NCBI GenBank assembly: GCA_045541735.1
Contig: JAZQJQ010000151.1
Coordinates: forward strand, 1 to 27,183
Length of the DNA: 27,183 nt
From: RUG12395 sp045541735
GTDB lineage: Bacteria > Bacillota > Clostridia > Oscillospirales > CAG-272
Reading direction: 5' to 3'
The notes below the pieces were generated by a model that was not told where the DNA came from, did no database searches, and saw nothing but the letters and a program-made list of their open reading frames with translations. Made by a program: the position numbers and the translations under genes. Shown piece by piece: positions 1 to 7,896 of this stretch (position 1 is the first letter of the stretch; the number at the start of each line of letters is the position of its first letter).

Positions 1-312
1 CGAAGTTACGGTGATATGCTTCTCTGTTACGGGCATAACTTCGCCCATGCCTTCGTAGAGAGAACACAGTCCCATAACTACGACCGTACCGCCGGTCGTT
101 GCAAGCTTTTCAAATCCGGCATAAAGCGAATTCAACGGAGCTTCAGCAGTTCCGTCTCCGCCTGCAGCCGCACTGCCTGCTACAAAAACTACGTTTTCCG
201 CAGTAGGGGCAAGGCTTTCGTCCGTTTCAACTTCCTCAACGGCAAATACACCGAAAGGAACCGAGGAAAGCGCGAGGATCATACAAAGAAACAACGCAAC
301 AATTCTTTTCAT
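1..312 (-). CDS. Secreted beta-helix-like surface protein, N-terminal part (runs off window)
   Basis: The first 104 codons of a gene that leaves the window at base 1. The start is ATG at 312, with AAAGGG about 8 bases upstream. Residues 1-24 form a clear signal peptide (MKR, a hydrophobic core, then a small-residue cleavage region near VFAVEE). After it comes a stretch that begins NVVFVAG and ends GGTVVVMG, followed by an HITVTS segment. The same pattern (NVIYVS ... GGTIVICG ... HITVTS) opens the mature part of the next gene upstream (ending at 550), so the two are paralogous at their N-termini. In the family this pattern begins right-handed beta-helix or pectate-lyase-like surface domains in Clostridia. 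The catalytic or binding role cannot be judged because the rest is missing. A strong terminator (490-540) and a separate leader suggest it is transcribed apart from the GH43 gene. Confidence 0.8.
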   Translation of the reverse strand, partial: MKRIVALFLCMILALSSVPFGVFAVEEVETDESLAPTAENVVFVAGSAAAGGDGTAEAPLNSLYAGFEKLATTGGTVVVMGLCSLYEGMGEVMPVTEKHITVTS

Positions 313-499
313 AACTCTTACCCTTTGTATATTTAAAATTTGATTTGCTTTATGTAAAACCGAACGCGGTAAAGCTTTCTTTAAACCTGAGTTCGGCATA
401 ATATTCGTAATTACAAAATCATATAATTATACATTTAAATTTTAACACAATAGGAGTTTTGTTTCAACACTATCTAAAAAGTTTATTACATAAAAATAA
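313..499 (-). promoter_or_regulatory. AT-rich leader/promoter region of the partial secreted-protein gene, with a hairpin
   Basis: No gene is seen here. On the minus strand the stretch is AT-rich and holds a TATAAT-like hexamer (426-431, read in reverse) without a convincing -35 box. An imperfect hairpin lies at 360-396: ccgaac pairs with gttcgg, and inner ggt/acc and aaag/cttt pairs can stack. If transcription starts near 420, the hairpin would sit in a leader of about 110 bases before the ATG at 312. Its role is unknown. Confidence 0.35.
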
Positions 500-540
500 A
501 CTTTCTCACTCGGCAGCGCTTGTCTGCCGAGTGAGAAAGT
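490..540 (-). terminator. Rho-independent terminator of the GH43 gene
   Basis: A perfect 17-bp inverted repeat (500-516 with 524-540) with a 7-base loop lies 10 bases past the TAA of the GH43 gene. On the minus strand the stem is followed by TTATTTTTAT, a usable U tract. Confidence 0.85.
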
Positions 541-549
541 GCACTATTT

Positions 550-3441
550 TTATTTATCTTGGAATCTGTCAAGCTCGCCTGCCTTGGACGTGCCGTTATC
601 GGAAGGGGCAGGCTGAGGGGTGGAGGTGGGGCCGTAAACGGAAATAATATCGTATCCGTCTGCACGTTTAACAAATTTGAAGCGGTCCATCGCGGTATTG
701 AGCGGTCTTACAGAAACAGAACTTGCGTGGCGCAGGTAAACGAAGAAATACTCGCTTCCGTCCGGCGACGGGAAGACGCTTGCGGCTCCTGCACCGTAAG
801 CCTGATCGTTTGAGAACATTACAGGATTACCCTCATATTTTTCATACGGACCTTTTACGTTTTTGGAAACGGCAAAGCCTACTCCGTAGGTTGAATTATA
901 GTTGCCGCCTGCGTAGATCAGATAATACAGCCCGTTATGCTTCATAAGATATCCGCACTCAAGTACGGGGGCAATGGCATTCTCCCAGTCCTCGGTGGGT
1001 TCAAGGAGCTGGGTATATGTTTCGTCCTTTACGGTCACTTTGCCCTTATCGCATTCTATCTCAACACACCAGGTCTCATTTCCCTTGCCGAAGCGCACGT
1101 GAACAAGATATATCTTGCCGTCCTCGTCCACAAAAGGCTGTCCGCCTATCTGGTCGTCTCTGCCGTACAGGGTGGCTTCCTTATCATTCGAAACGAACGG
1201 ACCGAGGGGGCTTGTTGCATATGCATAACACTGCCCCGTGCCTTCTCCCGAGTTGAATGTTGCGTGATAGAAGAGATAGAAATACCCGTCGTGATATAAT
1301 ATATTCGCCGTTAAAAATCCCTTATCTCCGCGCACGTCCTTGCTGTTCATAACTATACCGGCATCGGTAAAGTTAACTCCGTCATCGGATACGTAACAGT
1401 AAAGATGATCGTTCTGTCCGTCGCGCGTACCGTAGAGGTAATATTTTCCCTCGTGATAGAACATATCGGGGTCGGTCATTCCGGTTATTATGGGGTTCGT
1501 GTAGGTAAGTCCCTCTTTAGGTACACTATCAAACTCCTTGATACCGCCAAGGCTTATCTCGGCTTTACCCTGCAAGCAGGCAAAGCCGAGCTGGCCGCTT
1601 GATTTTTTATCAAGCACCAATTCGTACTTGGGGTACGGATCCTCGTCGAGAGGATTCTCGTTAAGATAGAAGGTTATTTTTCTCGTATTCAGAGTTTCGA
1701 AAATAATGGTAACGGGGTATTCTATACCCACGTCCATTTTGCAGTATTTCGTGCCTATCGGGTATCTGAGGTTCTTTGTTACGTAATAAACGGAAACAGT
1801 ATCTTTTTCGGAATCAGCCTCAAAGTAATAGCCTGTGGTCTCGAGTCCGTCCTTATCCTTGACGGTCACGGGCGCTGTGAAATACACCTTTCCTTCCTCG
1901 GTAAACTTGAAGGTAAGCTCAATTCTTGAATTCTTAAAAAGCTTATCATCCGAGAATGCAAACGCGGGAGCGGAAAGATTGAGAGCATCCGCTTTAACGG
2001 CACCGCCGTAAAGCGTCCAGCCTTTGCCGTAATCATTGAGCGCGGGGGCATCCGTAGCCGGGCTGTCGGTCACGCCATCGGAAGTATCCTGGGTGCTTAC
2101 GGGTGCATCGGTAGTATCGGGAGTTACAGGCGGCTTCTCGCATCCGAAAAGGCTTACCGCGCCTGCAAGCAGTGCCGGACAAAGGATGGCAGACATCGCA
2201 GATCTTGCGCCGTTTTTGCGCCAAAGCACAAAAACACCAGCAACCGCAATGACAGCAAGCACTATCGCGATGATACCGATACAGCTCGGCTTATTATCTT
2301 CAACCTCTATTTTTGCGGAGAGAAGCTCTACGGAATCGTTCTCTTCTCTGATACCGAGGCTTGCGGTGCCCGTTTTTACTGCGTCGAATGCACCGAACCA
2401 TTCATTCAAGCGCTCCTCGCGGGCCTTTTCCACAGACGTAAATTCAGCGGATACCGCATCCGCAACCGTCTTTACTCCCGACTGAGCCTGAGCTGCATCG
2501 GTAATCTTCTCGCAGTTACCGCTTACCGGGAGCTTTGTCGCCATCACAAGCTTTACTCCGTCCGTTGCGTACTGCTTTGCAATATTGCAGGTTCCGGTAG
2601 TGGAATTTATATAAAATTCTGCTTTTCCGTGTATCTTTCCGCCCTCTGAAAGCTTAACGCTCTTGACCGTACCGCCGTTTATTGCGACGAACGCGTTACC
2701 GTGAAGATCAGAGTCTCCGACAACGCGCAAGCCCCCGTTGAGGCTTCCGCCGTTTACAACGATATATGCATCTCCGTAACTGTCGCTTTCACCGCCCATT
2801 TGAACCACAGAGCTGAACGTACCGCCGTTTATCTCAATAAATACTCCGTTTTTGGAGCCTCCGACGCTATGATTGCCTCCGCGCAGACGGTACCAATCTC
2901 CGCTGTTAACGGTAATTCTCGCACCGCCGCTCTGATAATTGGACATATCACCGCCGGTAATGCTTGGAAGATTCGCACCCTTGGAGGCGGAGCAGGTTAT
3001 ACCCTTATCAAATACCACTCTACCGCCCCTGCACAAGATAGCGGCGTTAGCGGTAGCTTCTATCTTGACGTCTCGGAAGGTATATTCTCCGTCAAGAATA
3101 AATCTCGTTGTGCCGAGAGAAAGCTTTGCGCCGTAAGTATTCGCGTAGTTAACGCCTCCGTAAACGGAAGTGACAGTAATATGACCCGCGGTCTTGGGTG
3201 CCTGAAAGGATGAATTGCTCTTTATATTACCGCAAATAACAATAGTACCGCCGTCGTAGCAAAGGCGCATTGCGCGGGTAAGGGTCTTTACAGCCATGGA
3301 ATAGCTTTTTCCGTCAGCACTGTCATTACCCTTATCGGACACGTAAATAACGTTCATTTTTTCCTCCGCAGCAGTTACTGTCATAGGGATAGCCGTAAAA
3401 ACAAGTATTAAAACAGCGAATAAACACAATATTTTCTTCAT
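550..3441 (-). CDS. Membrane-anchored two-domain surface protein: beta-helix-like module plus GH43 glycosidase domain
   Basis: A 963-residue protein. ATG at 3441 is preferred (GAGG 5 bases upstream) over an in-frame GTG at 3447. Order of parts: signal peptide (1-24); pectate-lyase-like module with repeated INGGT/VNGGS beta-helix turns (about 30-300); a hydrophobic span (about 387-407) followed by RKNGAR; a second hydrophobic span ending LFGC (Cys434) that looks like a lipobox; a Thr/Asp/Pro-rich linker (435-467); a jelly-roll-like domain (about 470-635); and a five-blade GH43 domain (about 645-935). In GH43, TDPD supplies the general base Asp (657) and the Glu before CGYLMKHNG (828) fits the acid. 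The usual pKa-tuning Asp appears to be Gly in IGGQPF (about 766). GH43 enzymes cleave arabinosyl, xylosyl or galactosyl links; the substrate here is not predictable. It probably acts on plant or mucosal glycans at the cell surface. Confidence 0.88.
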   Translation of the reverse strand: MKKILCLFAVLILVFTAIPMTVTAAEEKMNVIYVSDKGNDSADGKSYSMAVKTLTRAMRLCYDGGTIVICGNIKSNSSFQAPKTAGHITVTSVYGGVNYANTYGAKLSLGTTRFILDGEYTFRDVKIEATANAAILCRGGRVVFDKGITCSASKGANLPSITGGDMSNYQSGGARITVNSGDWYRLRGGNHSVGGSKNGVFIEINGGTFSSVVQMGGESDSYGDAYIVVNGGSLNGGLRVVGDSDLHGNAFVAINGGTVKSVKLSEGGKIHGKAEFYINSTTGTCNIAKQYATDGVKLVMATKLPVSGNCEKITDAAQAQSGVKTVADAVSAEFTSVEKAREERLNEWFGAFDAVKTGTASLGIREENDSVELLSAKIEVEDNKPSCIGIIAIVLAVIAVAGVFVLWRKNGARSAMSAILCPALLAGAVSLFGCEKPPVTPDTTDAPVSTQDTSDGVTDSPATDAPALNDYGKGWTLYGGAVKADALNLSAPAFAFSDDKLFKNSRIELTFKFTEEGKVYFTAPVTVKDKDGLETTGYYFEADSEKDTVSVYYVTKNLRYPIGTKYCKMDVGIEYPVTIIFETLNTRKITFYLNENPLDEDPYPKYELVLDKKSSGQLGFACLQGKAEISLGGIKEFDSVPKEGLTYTNPIITGMTDPDMFYHEGKYYLYGTRDGQNDHLYCYVSDDGVNFTDAGIVMNSKDVRGDKGFLTANILYHDGYFYLFYHATFNSGEGTGQCYAYATSPLGPFVSNDKEATLYGRDDQIGGQPFVDEDGKIYLVHVRFGKGNETWCVEIECDKGKVTVKDETYTQLLEPTEDWENAIAPVLECGYLMKHNGLYYLIYAGGNYNSTYGVGFAVSKNVKGPYEKYEGNPVMFSNDQAYGAGAASVFPSPDGSEYFFVYLRHASSVSVRPLNTAMDRFKFVKRADGYDIISVYGPTSTPQPAPSDNGTSKAGELDRFQDK

Positions 3442-3483
3442 AAACACCTCGTAAAGAGATTTTTGTTGCCGCTCATCAATTAA

Positions 3484-3512
3484 ATTATAAAAAAAACACG
3501 TTTTTCTGTCAA
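3484..3512 (-). promoter_or_regulatory. Perfect-consensus sigma-A promoter of the GH43 gene
   Basis: Read on the minus strand: TTGACA, exactly 17 bases, TATAAT. This matches the housekeeping consensus at all 12 positions. It lies about 40 bases upstream of the ATG at 3441, so strong expression is expected unless it is repressed. No obvious operator was seen around it. Confidence 0.85.
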
Positions 3513-3588
3513 CAAGCTTTTTGCTTTATCAAAGATTTATGTATATCGGTTTTGATTTTTTGTAAAAGCGAAAATTTTAGCAAAGTCC

Positions 3589-3617
3589 TTGAATAAATAT
3601 GAGTCGAGTGATAAAAT
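3589..3617 (+). promoter_or_regulatory. Likely promoter of the RNase H-like gene and malQ
   Basis: TTGAAT, 17 bases, TAAAAT on the plus strand, about 45 bases upstream of the TTG start at 3662. Nine of twelve bases match the consensus. It is divergent from, and does not overlap, the GH43 promoter. Confidence 0.6.
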
Positions 3618-3661
3618 ATCTTACAGATTAATAAAACTCACAGAAACGGAGAACATATATT

Positions 3662-4105
3662 TTGAATTACCGTTTAACAAGCGCAGGAAAGCCTGCAGAC
3701 GGCGGTGCCAAGATCGCCTTTGCCGTATTCAATCACCGCGGAGAGCGTGTGTACAGAATAGCAAAATTCGTTTCTGCAGATTCCGTTATTGCAGGCAAGG
3801 AAACATTTACCGAAACAGAGGCAGAGCTTGTTGCATGCCGTATGGCGGTATCATATTTTTCAAATTACATCAGAAGCAGGTATTACGACGAGCATTTTGC
3901 TACAATTTTAGAGGAGGACAGTCTGCTTGCAAAAACGCTGTCGCCCCTTCCGCAAAAGGAATGCTTTGATAAAGAAAGTTCTTCCTATGCGCTCTGCGAT
4001 ATGCTTACCGAGTTTATCGAGCGCCCATCCATCACCTTCGACGTTGCCGATAAGGATGACACGGAGATGAAATACACCCTTGAGATATTGAAGGACATAT
4101 TATGA
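3662..4105 (+). CDS. Unknown protein with RNase H-like features, coupled to malQ
   Basis: A 147-residue protein starting at TTG 3662, with GGAG 10 bases upstream. No better ATG exists in frame before residue 80. The last codons overlap the malQ start as ATGA (4102-4105), so the two are translationally coupled. No signal peptide or membrane segment is seen, so it is expected in the cytosol. The N-terminal half (DGGAKIAFAVFN, then TETEAELVACRMAV at about 50-63) resembles the strand-turn-strand and helix A of the RNase H fold, where a Glu in an AEL context is one catalytic carboxylate. The first Asp normally found in a YTDG motif is not seen (YRLT here), so nuclease activity is doubtful. The product is not recognised as a named family; the RNase H resemblance is a by-eye inference. 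Confidence 0.7.
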   Translation: MNYRLTSAGKPADGGAKIAFAVFNHRGERVYRIAKFVSADSVIAGKETFTETEAELVACRMAVSYFSNYIRSRYYDEHFATILEEDSLLAKTLSPLPQKECFDKESSSYALCDMLTEFIERPSITFDVADKDDTEMKYTLEILKDIL

Positions 4106-5532
4106 AAAATACCGCAAGCCGCGGAAGCGGCGTTTTGTTGCATATATCCTCTCTGCCGGGAGATTTCGGTTGCGGTTCCTTTGGTAAGGAGGCATTTGAA
4201 TTTGTCGACATGCTGGCAAACGGCGGGTTTTCCGCCTGGCAGACTCTGCCCTTTTGTCTCCCCGATGAGTTCGGCTCGCCATATAAATCCGCATCGGCTT
4301 TCAGTACCAATCCGTACTTTATAGATCTGCCCACCCTCTGCGCCGAGGGACTTATCACCCAAGAAGAGCTTGATGGTGCAAAACAGCGCTCGCCCTATCT
4401 TATGGAGCTTGATGACCTTGAAGCCCGCCGTATGCCCCTGCTTGCCAAAGCCGCAAGCCGTGCTGACGAGAAGCTGCGCGATGCCGTAAACGCATACGCT
4501 GAAAGCGAGCCCCGTATTGCGGAATACTGCCGCTGGGCAGCTGAGAATCTGCCCGCATACGGAAGCAACGATACGGAATTTTTCCGCCGCTTCTGCGAGT
4601 ACGAATTCTATATTCAATGGCAAAGGGTAAAAATCTACGCTAATGCCAAAGGCATACGCATCATCGGCGATATCCCGATATATCTTGATGCGGCAAGCTG
4701 TGATGCGGAGCTTCACCCCGAGCTTTTTATGCTTGACGGAAGCGGTAAGCCTAAGGCTGTTGCCGGTTGTCCGCCCGATAATTTTTCAGAGGACGGTCAG
4801 CTTTGGGGCAATCCCATCTACGATTGGACCGCAATGGCGCTTGACGGATTCGGTTGGTGGCGCGAAAGGATCGGCTTCTGCTTTAAGTTCTTTGACGTGC
4901 TCCGTATCGATCATTTCAGGGCGATCGAAGCATATTGGAGCATCCCCGCAAAGGCTGAAACAGCAAAAGAGGGTGCTTGGGTAAAGGGACCCGGAATGCC
5001 GTTTGTGCAGGCAATACGTTCTGCGGCAGGAGAGGGTGAGATAATTGCCGAGGACCTCGGCACTTCAACGCCCGGTCTTGAGGCATTTATGCAGGAATCG
5101 GGACTTCCTTGTATGCGTTTGATGCAATTCGGCGAATACGACGGTACAGCATCTGACCCCCATATGAGCTATAATTACCCACACGCTTGCGTTGCCTACA
5201 CGGGAACACACGATAATAACACATTACTTGGCTGGGTGTACGAGCTTAGTGAAGAAAAACGCCGCCGCGTGTTCGATTACTGCTCTTACGGCGGAAGCGA
5301 CCTTGGCGCAGGCTGCGCATCCGTTATACGAATGCTGTTCACAAGCCCCGCAAATATGGCGATACTTCCCTTCCAGGATCTGCACCTCTACGGCAAGGAT
5401 ACGCGAATGAACACCCCCGGAGTTGCCAAGGGCAACTGGACGTACCGCGCAACGCGCGATGCCGTTGCGACCGTCGACGTTAAATATTGGCGCGAATTGA
5501 ATTTTGTTACCGCGAGAGGTACGAATAAATAA
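4102..5532 (+). CDS. malQ: 4-alpha-glucanotransferase (amylomaltase, GH77)
   Basis: Transfers alpha-1,4-glucan segments between maltodextrins or to glucose, in cytosolic maltodextrin and glycogen metabolism. The 476 residues match the compact amylomaltase length. Diagnostic stretches are the opening RGSGVLLHISSLPG, then GDIPIYL (189-195), the nucleophile Asp270 in LRIDHFR, the acid/base Glu317 in IIAEDLG, and Asp371 in TGTHDNN. The spacings of 47 and 54 residues agree closely with those of characterised amylomaltases. The active site looks intact. The ATG at 4102 overlaps the stop of the upstream RNase H-like gene by 4 bases, so it is read from the same message. A hairpin follows right after the TAA. 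Confidence 0.97.
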   Translation: MKNTASRGSGVLLHISSLPGDFGCGSFGKEAFEFVDMLANGGFSAWQTLPFCLPDEFGSPYKSASAFSTNPYFIDLPTLCAEGLITQEELDGAKQRSPYLMELDDLEARRMPLLAKAASRADEKLRDAVNAYAESEPRIAEYCRWAAENLPAYGSNDTEFFRRFCEYEFYIQWQRVKIYANAKGIRIIGDIPIYLDAASCDAELHPELFMLDGSGKPKAVAGCPPDNFSEDGQLWGNPIYDWTAMALDGFGWWRERIGFCFKFFDVLRIDHFRAIEAYWSIPAKAETAKEGAWVKGPGMPFVQAIRSAAGEGEIIAEDLGTSTPGLEAFMQESGLPCMRLMQFGEYDGTASDPHMSYNYPHACVAYTGTHDNNTLLGWVYELSEEKRRRVFDYCSYGGSDLGAGCASVIRMLFTSPANMAILPFQDLHLYGKDTRMNTPGVAKGNWTYRATRDAVATVDVKYWRELNFVTARGTNK

Positions 5533-5536
5533 AAGA

Positions 5537-5563
5537 AAACGGACCGTCAGAGACGGTCCGTTT
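5537..5563 (+). terminator. Terminator after malQ, possibly bidirectional
   Basis: A perfect 12-bp stem (5537-5548 with 5552-5563) with a 3-base loop lies 4 bases past the malQ stop. The T tract is weak on the plus strand (catattt) and better on the minus strand (tcttttattt), so it may also stop minus-strand transcripts coming from the small membrane-protein gene. Confidence 0.7.
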
Positions 5564-5594
5564 CATATTTGCGGGACGTCGAGGTATGCCCCGA

Positions 5595-5900
5595 TCAAAA
5601 ATTATAATAATTTGCCGCACGTCGGCTTTCGTGCTTTGCCTCGGCGCGCACGCGCAACCCGAGTTTCTCGCGGCGGCGGCAGACGACCGCATTGCGAATG
5701 CACCTTATCTCGCGGCGGAACACAAATGCCCACAGAACACAGTCAAAAAGCAGACCAAGCGCGATCTTTGCAAAAAGTCCCAGCCCCGCAAATTCAAATA
5801 TCCCCGCAAAAAATACAAAACCAAGCAGCATAGCGATCATCCTTTCATATAAATGCTTGAAGGTCTTTTCCCTTCCGCACTTATATAATACAGGATGCAT
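5595..5900 (-). CDS. Small two-helix membrane protein, unknown function
   Basis: A protein of up to 101 residues. It has a basic N-terminus, two hydrophobic spans (about 24-40 and 43-61, rich in Leu, Phe, Gly and Ala) and a strongly basic C-terminal tail (Arg/Lys-rich, about 62-95), suggesting a helical hairpin with a cytosolic tail. The ATG at 5900 has only a poor binding site. A later ATG at 5831 has GAAAGG 9 bases before it and would give 78 residues, so the start is uncertain. It lies 53 bases after the YD-repeat lipoprotein gene with no clear promoter or strong terminator between, so cotranscription is likely. No family was recognised. The alternating hydrophobic and charged pattern makes it more likely a gene than chance. 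Confidence 0.5.
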   Translation of the reverse strand: MHPVLYKCGREKTFKHLYERMIAMLLGFVFFAGIFEFAGLGLFAKIALGLLFDCVLWAFVFRREIRCIRNAVVCRRREKLGLRVRAEAKHESRRAANYYNF

Positions 5901-5953
5901 TGTCCCATAAACGGGACTTTGATATGCTGCTTGGATTTTTTTAGTATCTCACT

Positions 5954-7882
5954 TCAATTTGCTCTTATAAGATTTCCCTTTTCGTCATAATGTTCTGTTT
6001 TCGTCTTGCCATCGATCGTATATGTATACTTAGAAAGATATAATTCACCGTTCTCTCCTTCTTCGTAATCGTATCTCTTCAACACGTTTTCGTTTTCGTC
6101 ATATTCTTCTATGTATTTGATTTTTTTCTGATAATCTGTTCTTATCATATTGCCGTTTTCATCATATCTTAACAAAGAGTACGTTCCTTGATAGATACGC
6201 ATATGCTTTGACTTATAGGACGTTCCATCGTCTTTCAGCGTATATTCGTATTCATGAGCAAGATTGCCAGATTCATCGAAAATTTGAAATTTCGACCTGT
6301 AGAAGCCTCCGTCGCCTCTTGGACTAAACTCTAAGATCCTACTCACATTTTCATTATCATCATACTCCGTGATTATATGGTCAACACCGTCTTCATTTTC
6401 CGACAAATACTCCGTAGTACTTGAAAGCTTGCCGAAATTATATGTTTTTTTAATTTTCGTTTCACCGTTTTCGTAAAGCTCGTACTCGTATTTTTGATCC
6501 GTCACAAGCGTTCCCGATGCATCGTACTTTTGATAAGCTAACCCTCTGCCGGTTTTGTCACTCTCCGTAATCGTTTTCTCTCCGTTTTCAACGCGGGTAG
6601 ACTTTATTACTATCAAAGTTGTGGTATCGTCTTCTCTGCGTGGGGCATAGATATATTCCTTGATTATACCGCCGTTTTCATCGTATTCGGCATCTCTCAA
6701 CGGTATTAGGCTGTTTCCTTTCATTTCGTATTCTTTTTCGCTGAGCAGCCTGCCGTTAAGATATTCGGATTGCTTTTTGATATACCCATTATCAAAGAAC
6801 TCATATTCGGTTTTGTAATCGGCACACAGCGTTCCGTTTTTGTCGTACTCTTTTTTTCCTATAACGCGCATATCATCGTCATATTCGTATATAAGCTCCG
6901 AATCTTTTACGCCGTCTTTGTAGTTTATGGTGCAATGCTTGTACGAAACCGAAATTGCTTTTCCTTTTTCGTCATACCCCTTCTCGTCGGGGAGTATTTT
7001 GTACTTCTCTTCTTTTACGATAGTGCCGTTCGCATCGTAAAAAACAGCGTGCGTTAACGCACCGTTTTCTTCGGTACAAACCGTTTTTTCACCGTTACTT
7101 TCTACCGCAGTTTCATAAGTCTTTTCGTTATCGTAGGAATATTCGTACGTAACCACCAACTCTTCACCCGAATATTGTAAGGTGCGTACCAGAGCGCCGT
7201 TACTGTCGTAAGTATGCTCATATCTCGAACTAAAGCTTAATACTCCATTGTTGTAGTGTGAACGAAGTGTCTCATCACCGTACTCGTTGTACTCATAAAC
7301 AGCGTAATTATCTTCGAAACTATACCAGACATCCCTTTTCAAATAACAAGTGCCGTCAGTACCGAGAGCGTACTCCTGTTCTTCTTGAAGCTGTCCCTCA
7401 TTATAAACGAGAGCCTTGATTTTATTACCGTTTGAATCGTACGTATACTTGCAGGTCTCGTTCGATATCTCGTTACCGTCCGCGTCATACGCTATTTTTG
7501 ATATAACGTCCTGCTTTTCGTTGAGAAGGATGGTGCCGGTTCCTTCCGCATACACGAAATTGACCTTATAAACGTACTCCGTATTATCGTCCCCGGTTGC
7601 GTACTCCACAGTCAGCTTGCCCGCCTCTTTCCCGTCCTGATATAGCGTTCCGGCGGTATACTTTCCGTTTACAAGCTCCATTTCTACGGTAGCACCATAT
7701 CCGTAATTCAATGTTTCGTTGGTAATAACGGGTTCCGTATTCATTTCACTCTTTTCGCTCGTTTCGTCGGCGGCGGAAGTTACATTAGGATTCTGTATGC
7801 CTGCATTATTTGTACAACCGCAAATAACGAGGGACACGCAAAGTATCAATATAACCAAAGCGATCTGTGCGTATTTCATCAT
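5954..7882 (-). CDS. Lipoprotein made of YD-like repeats
   Basis: About 642 residues. The start is ATG at 7882 or the adjacent ATG at 7879; GAGAGG lies 4 or 7 bases upstream, which favours 7879. The N-terminus is a lipoprotein signal with a hydrophobic core ending VICGC (lipobox Cys about 23-24), then a Ser/Thr/Glu/Asn linker, so it should be tethered on the outer face of the membrane. The rest is about 15 imperfect repeats of the form YDxxGNxI followed by a Tyr/Glu/Lys-rich strand, for example YDSNGNKIK, YDENGNMIR and YDEKGNLIR at the C-terminus. These recall RHS/YD or MORN-variant repeats. It lacks the RHS-core length and the C-terminal toxin domain of large RHS proteins. A role in surface binding or scaffolding is a guess. 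The gene ends cleanly with TGA. Confidence 0.85.
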   Translation of the reverse strand: MMKYAQIALVILILCVSLVICGCTNNAGIQNPNVTSAADETSEKSEMNTEPVITNETLNYGYGATVEMELVNGKYTAGTLYQDGKEAGKLTVEYATGDDNTEYVYKVNFVYAEGTGTILLNEKQDVISKIAYDADGNEISNETCKYTYDSNGNKIKALVYNEGQLQEEQEYALGTDGTCYLKRDVWYSFEDNYAVYEYNEYGDETLRSHYNNGVLSFSSRYEHTYDSNGALVRTLQYSGEELVVTYEYSYDNEKTYETAVESNGEKTVCTEENGALTHAVFYDANGTIVKEEKYKILPDEKGYDEKGKAISVSYKHCTINYKDGVKDSELIYEYDDDMRVIGKKEYDKNGTLCADYKTEYEFFDNGYIKKQSEYLNGRLLSEKEYEMKGNSLIPLRDAEYDENGGIIKEYIYAPRREDDTTTLIVIKSTRVENGEKTITESDKTGRGLAYQKYDASGTLVTDQKYEYELYENGETKIKKTYNFGKLSSTTEYLSENEDGVDHIITEYDDNENVSRILEFSPRGDGGFYRSKFQIFDESGNLAHEYEYTLKDDGTSYKSKHMRIYQGTYSLLRYDENGNMIRTDYQKKIKYIEEYDENENVLKRYDYEEGENGELYLSKYTYTIDGKTKTEHYDEKGNLIRAN

Positions 7883-7896
7883 TTTACCTCTCAATA

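Noticed and set aside
2036..2485. 149-codon open frame on the plus strand
   Set aside because: Lies wholly opposite the GH43 gene in its linker and TM region. It has no binding site, and its Ser/Thr/Ala-rich composition is what the complement of that sequence would give.
3985..4716. 243-codon open frame on the minus strand opposite malQ
   Set aside because: malQ shows all family motifs on the plus strand; the opposing frame has no recognisable domain and no start signals.
5902..5917. gtccc/gggac inverted repeat after the lipoprotein gene as a terminator
   Set aside because: The stem is only 5 bp with no T run on the relevant strand; too weak to call.
5954..7882. YD-repeat gene as a contractile or RHS toxin
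   Set aside because: No RHS core length, no self-cleaving PxxxxDPxG-type junction, no variable C-terminal domain and no immunity gene beside it.
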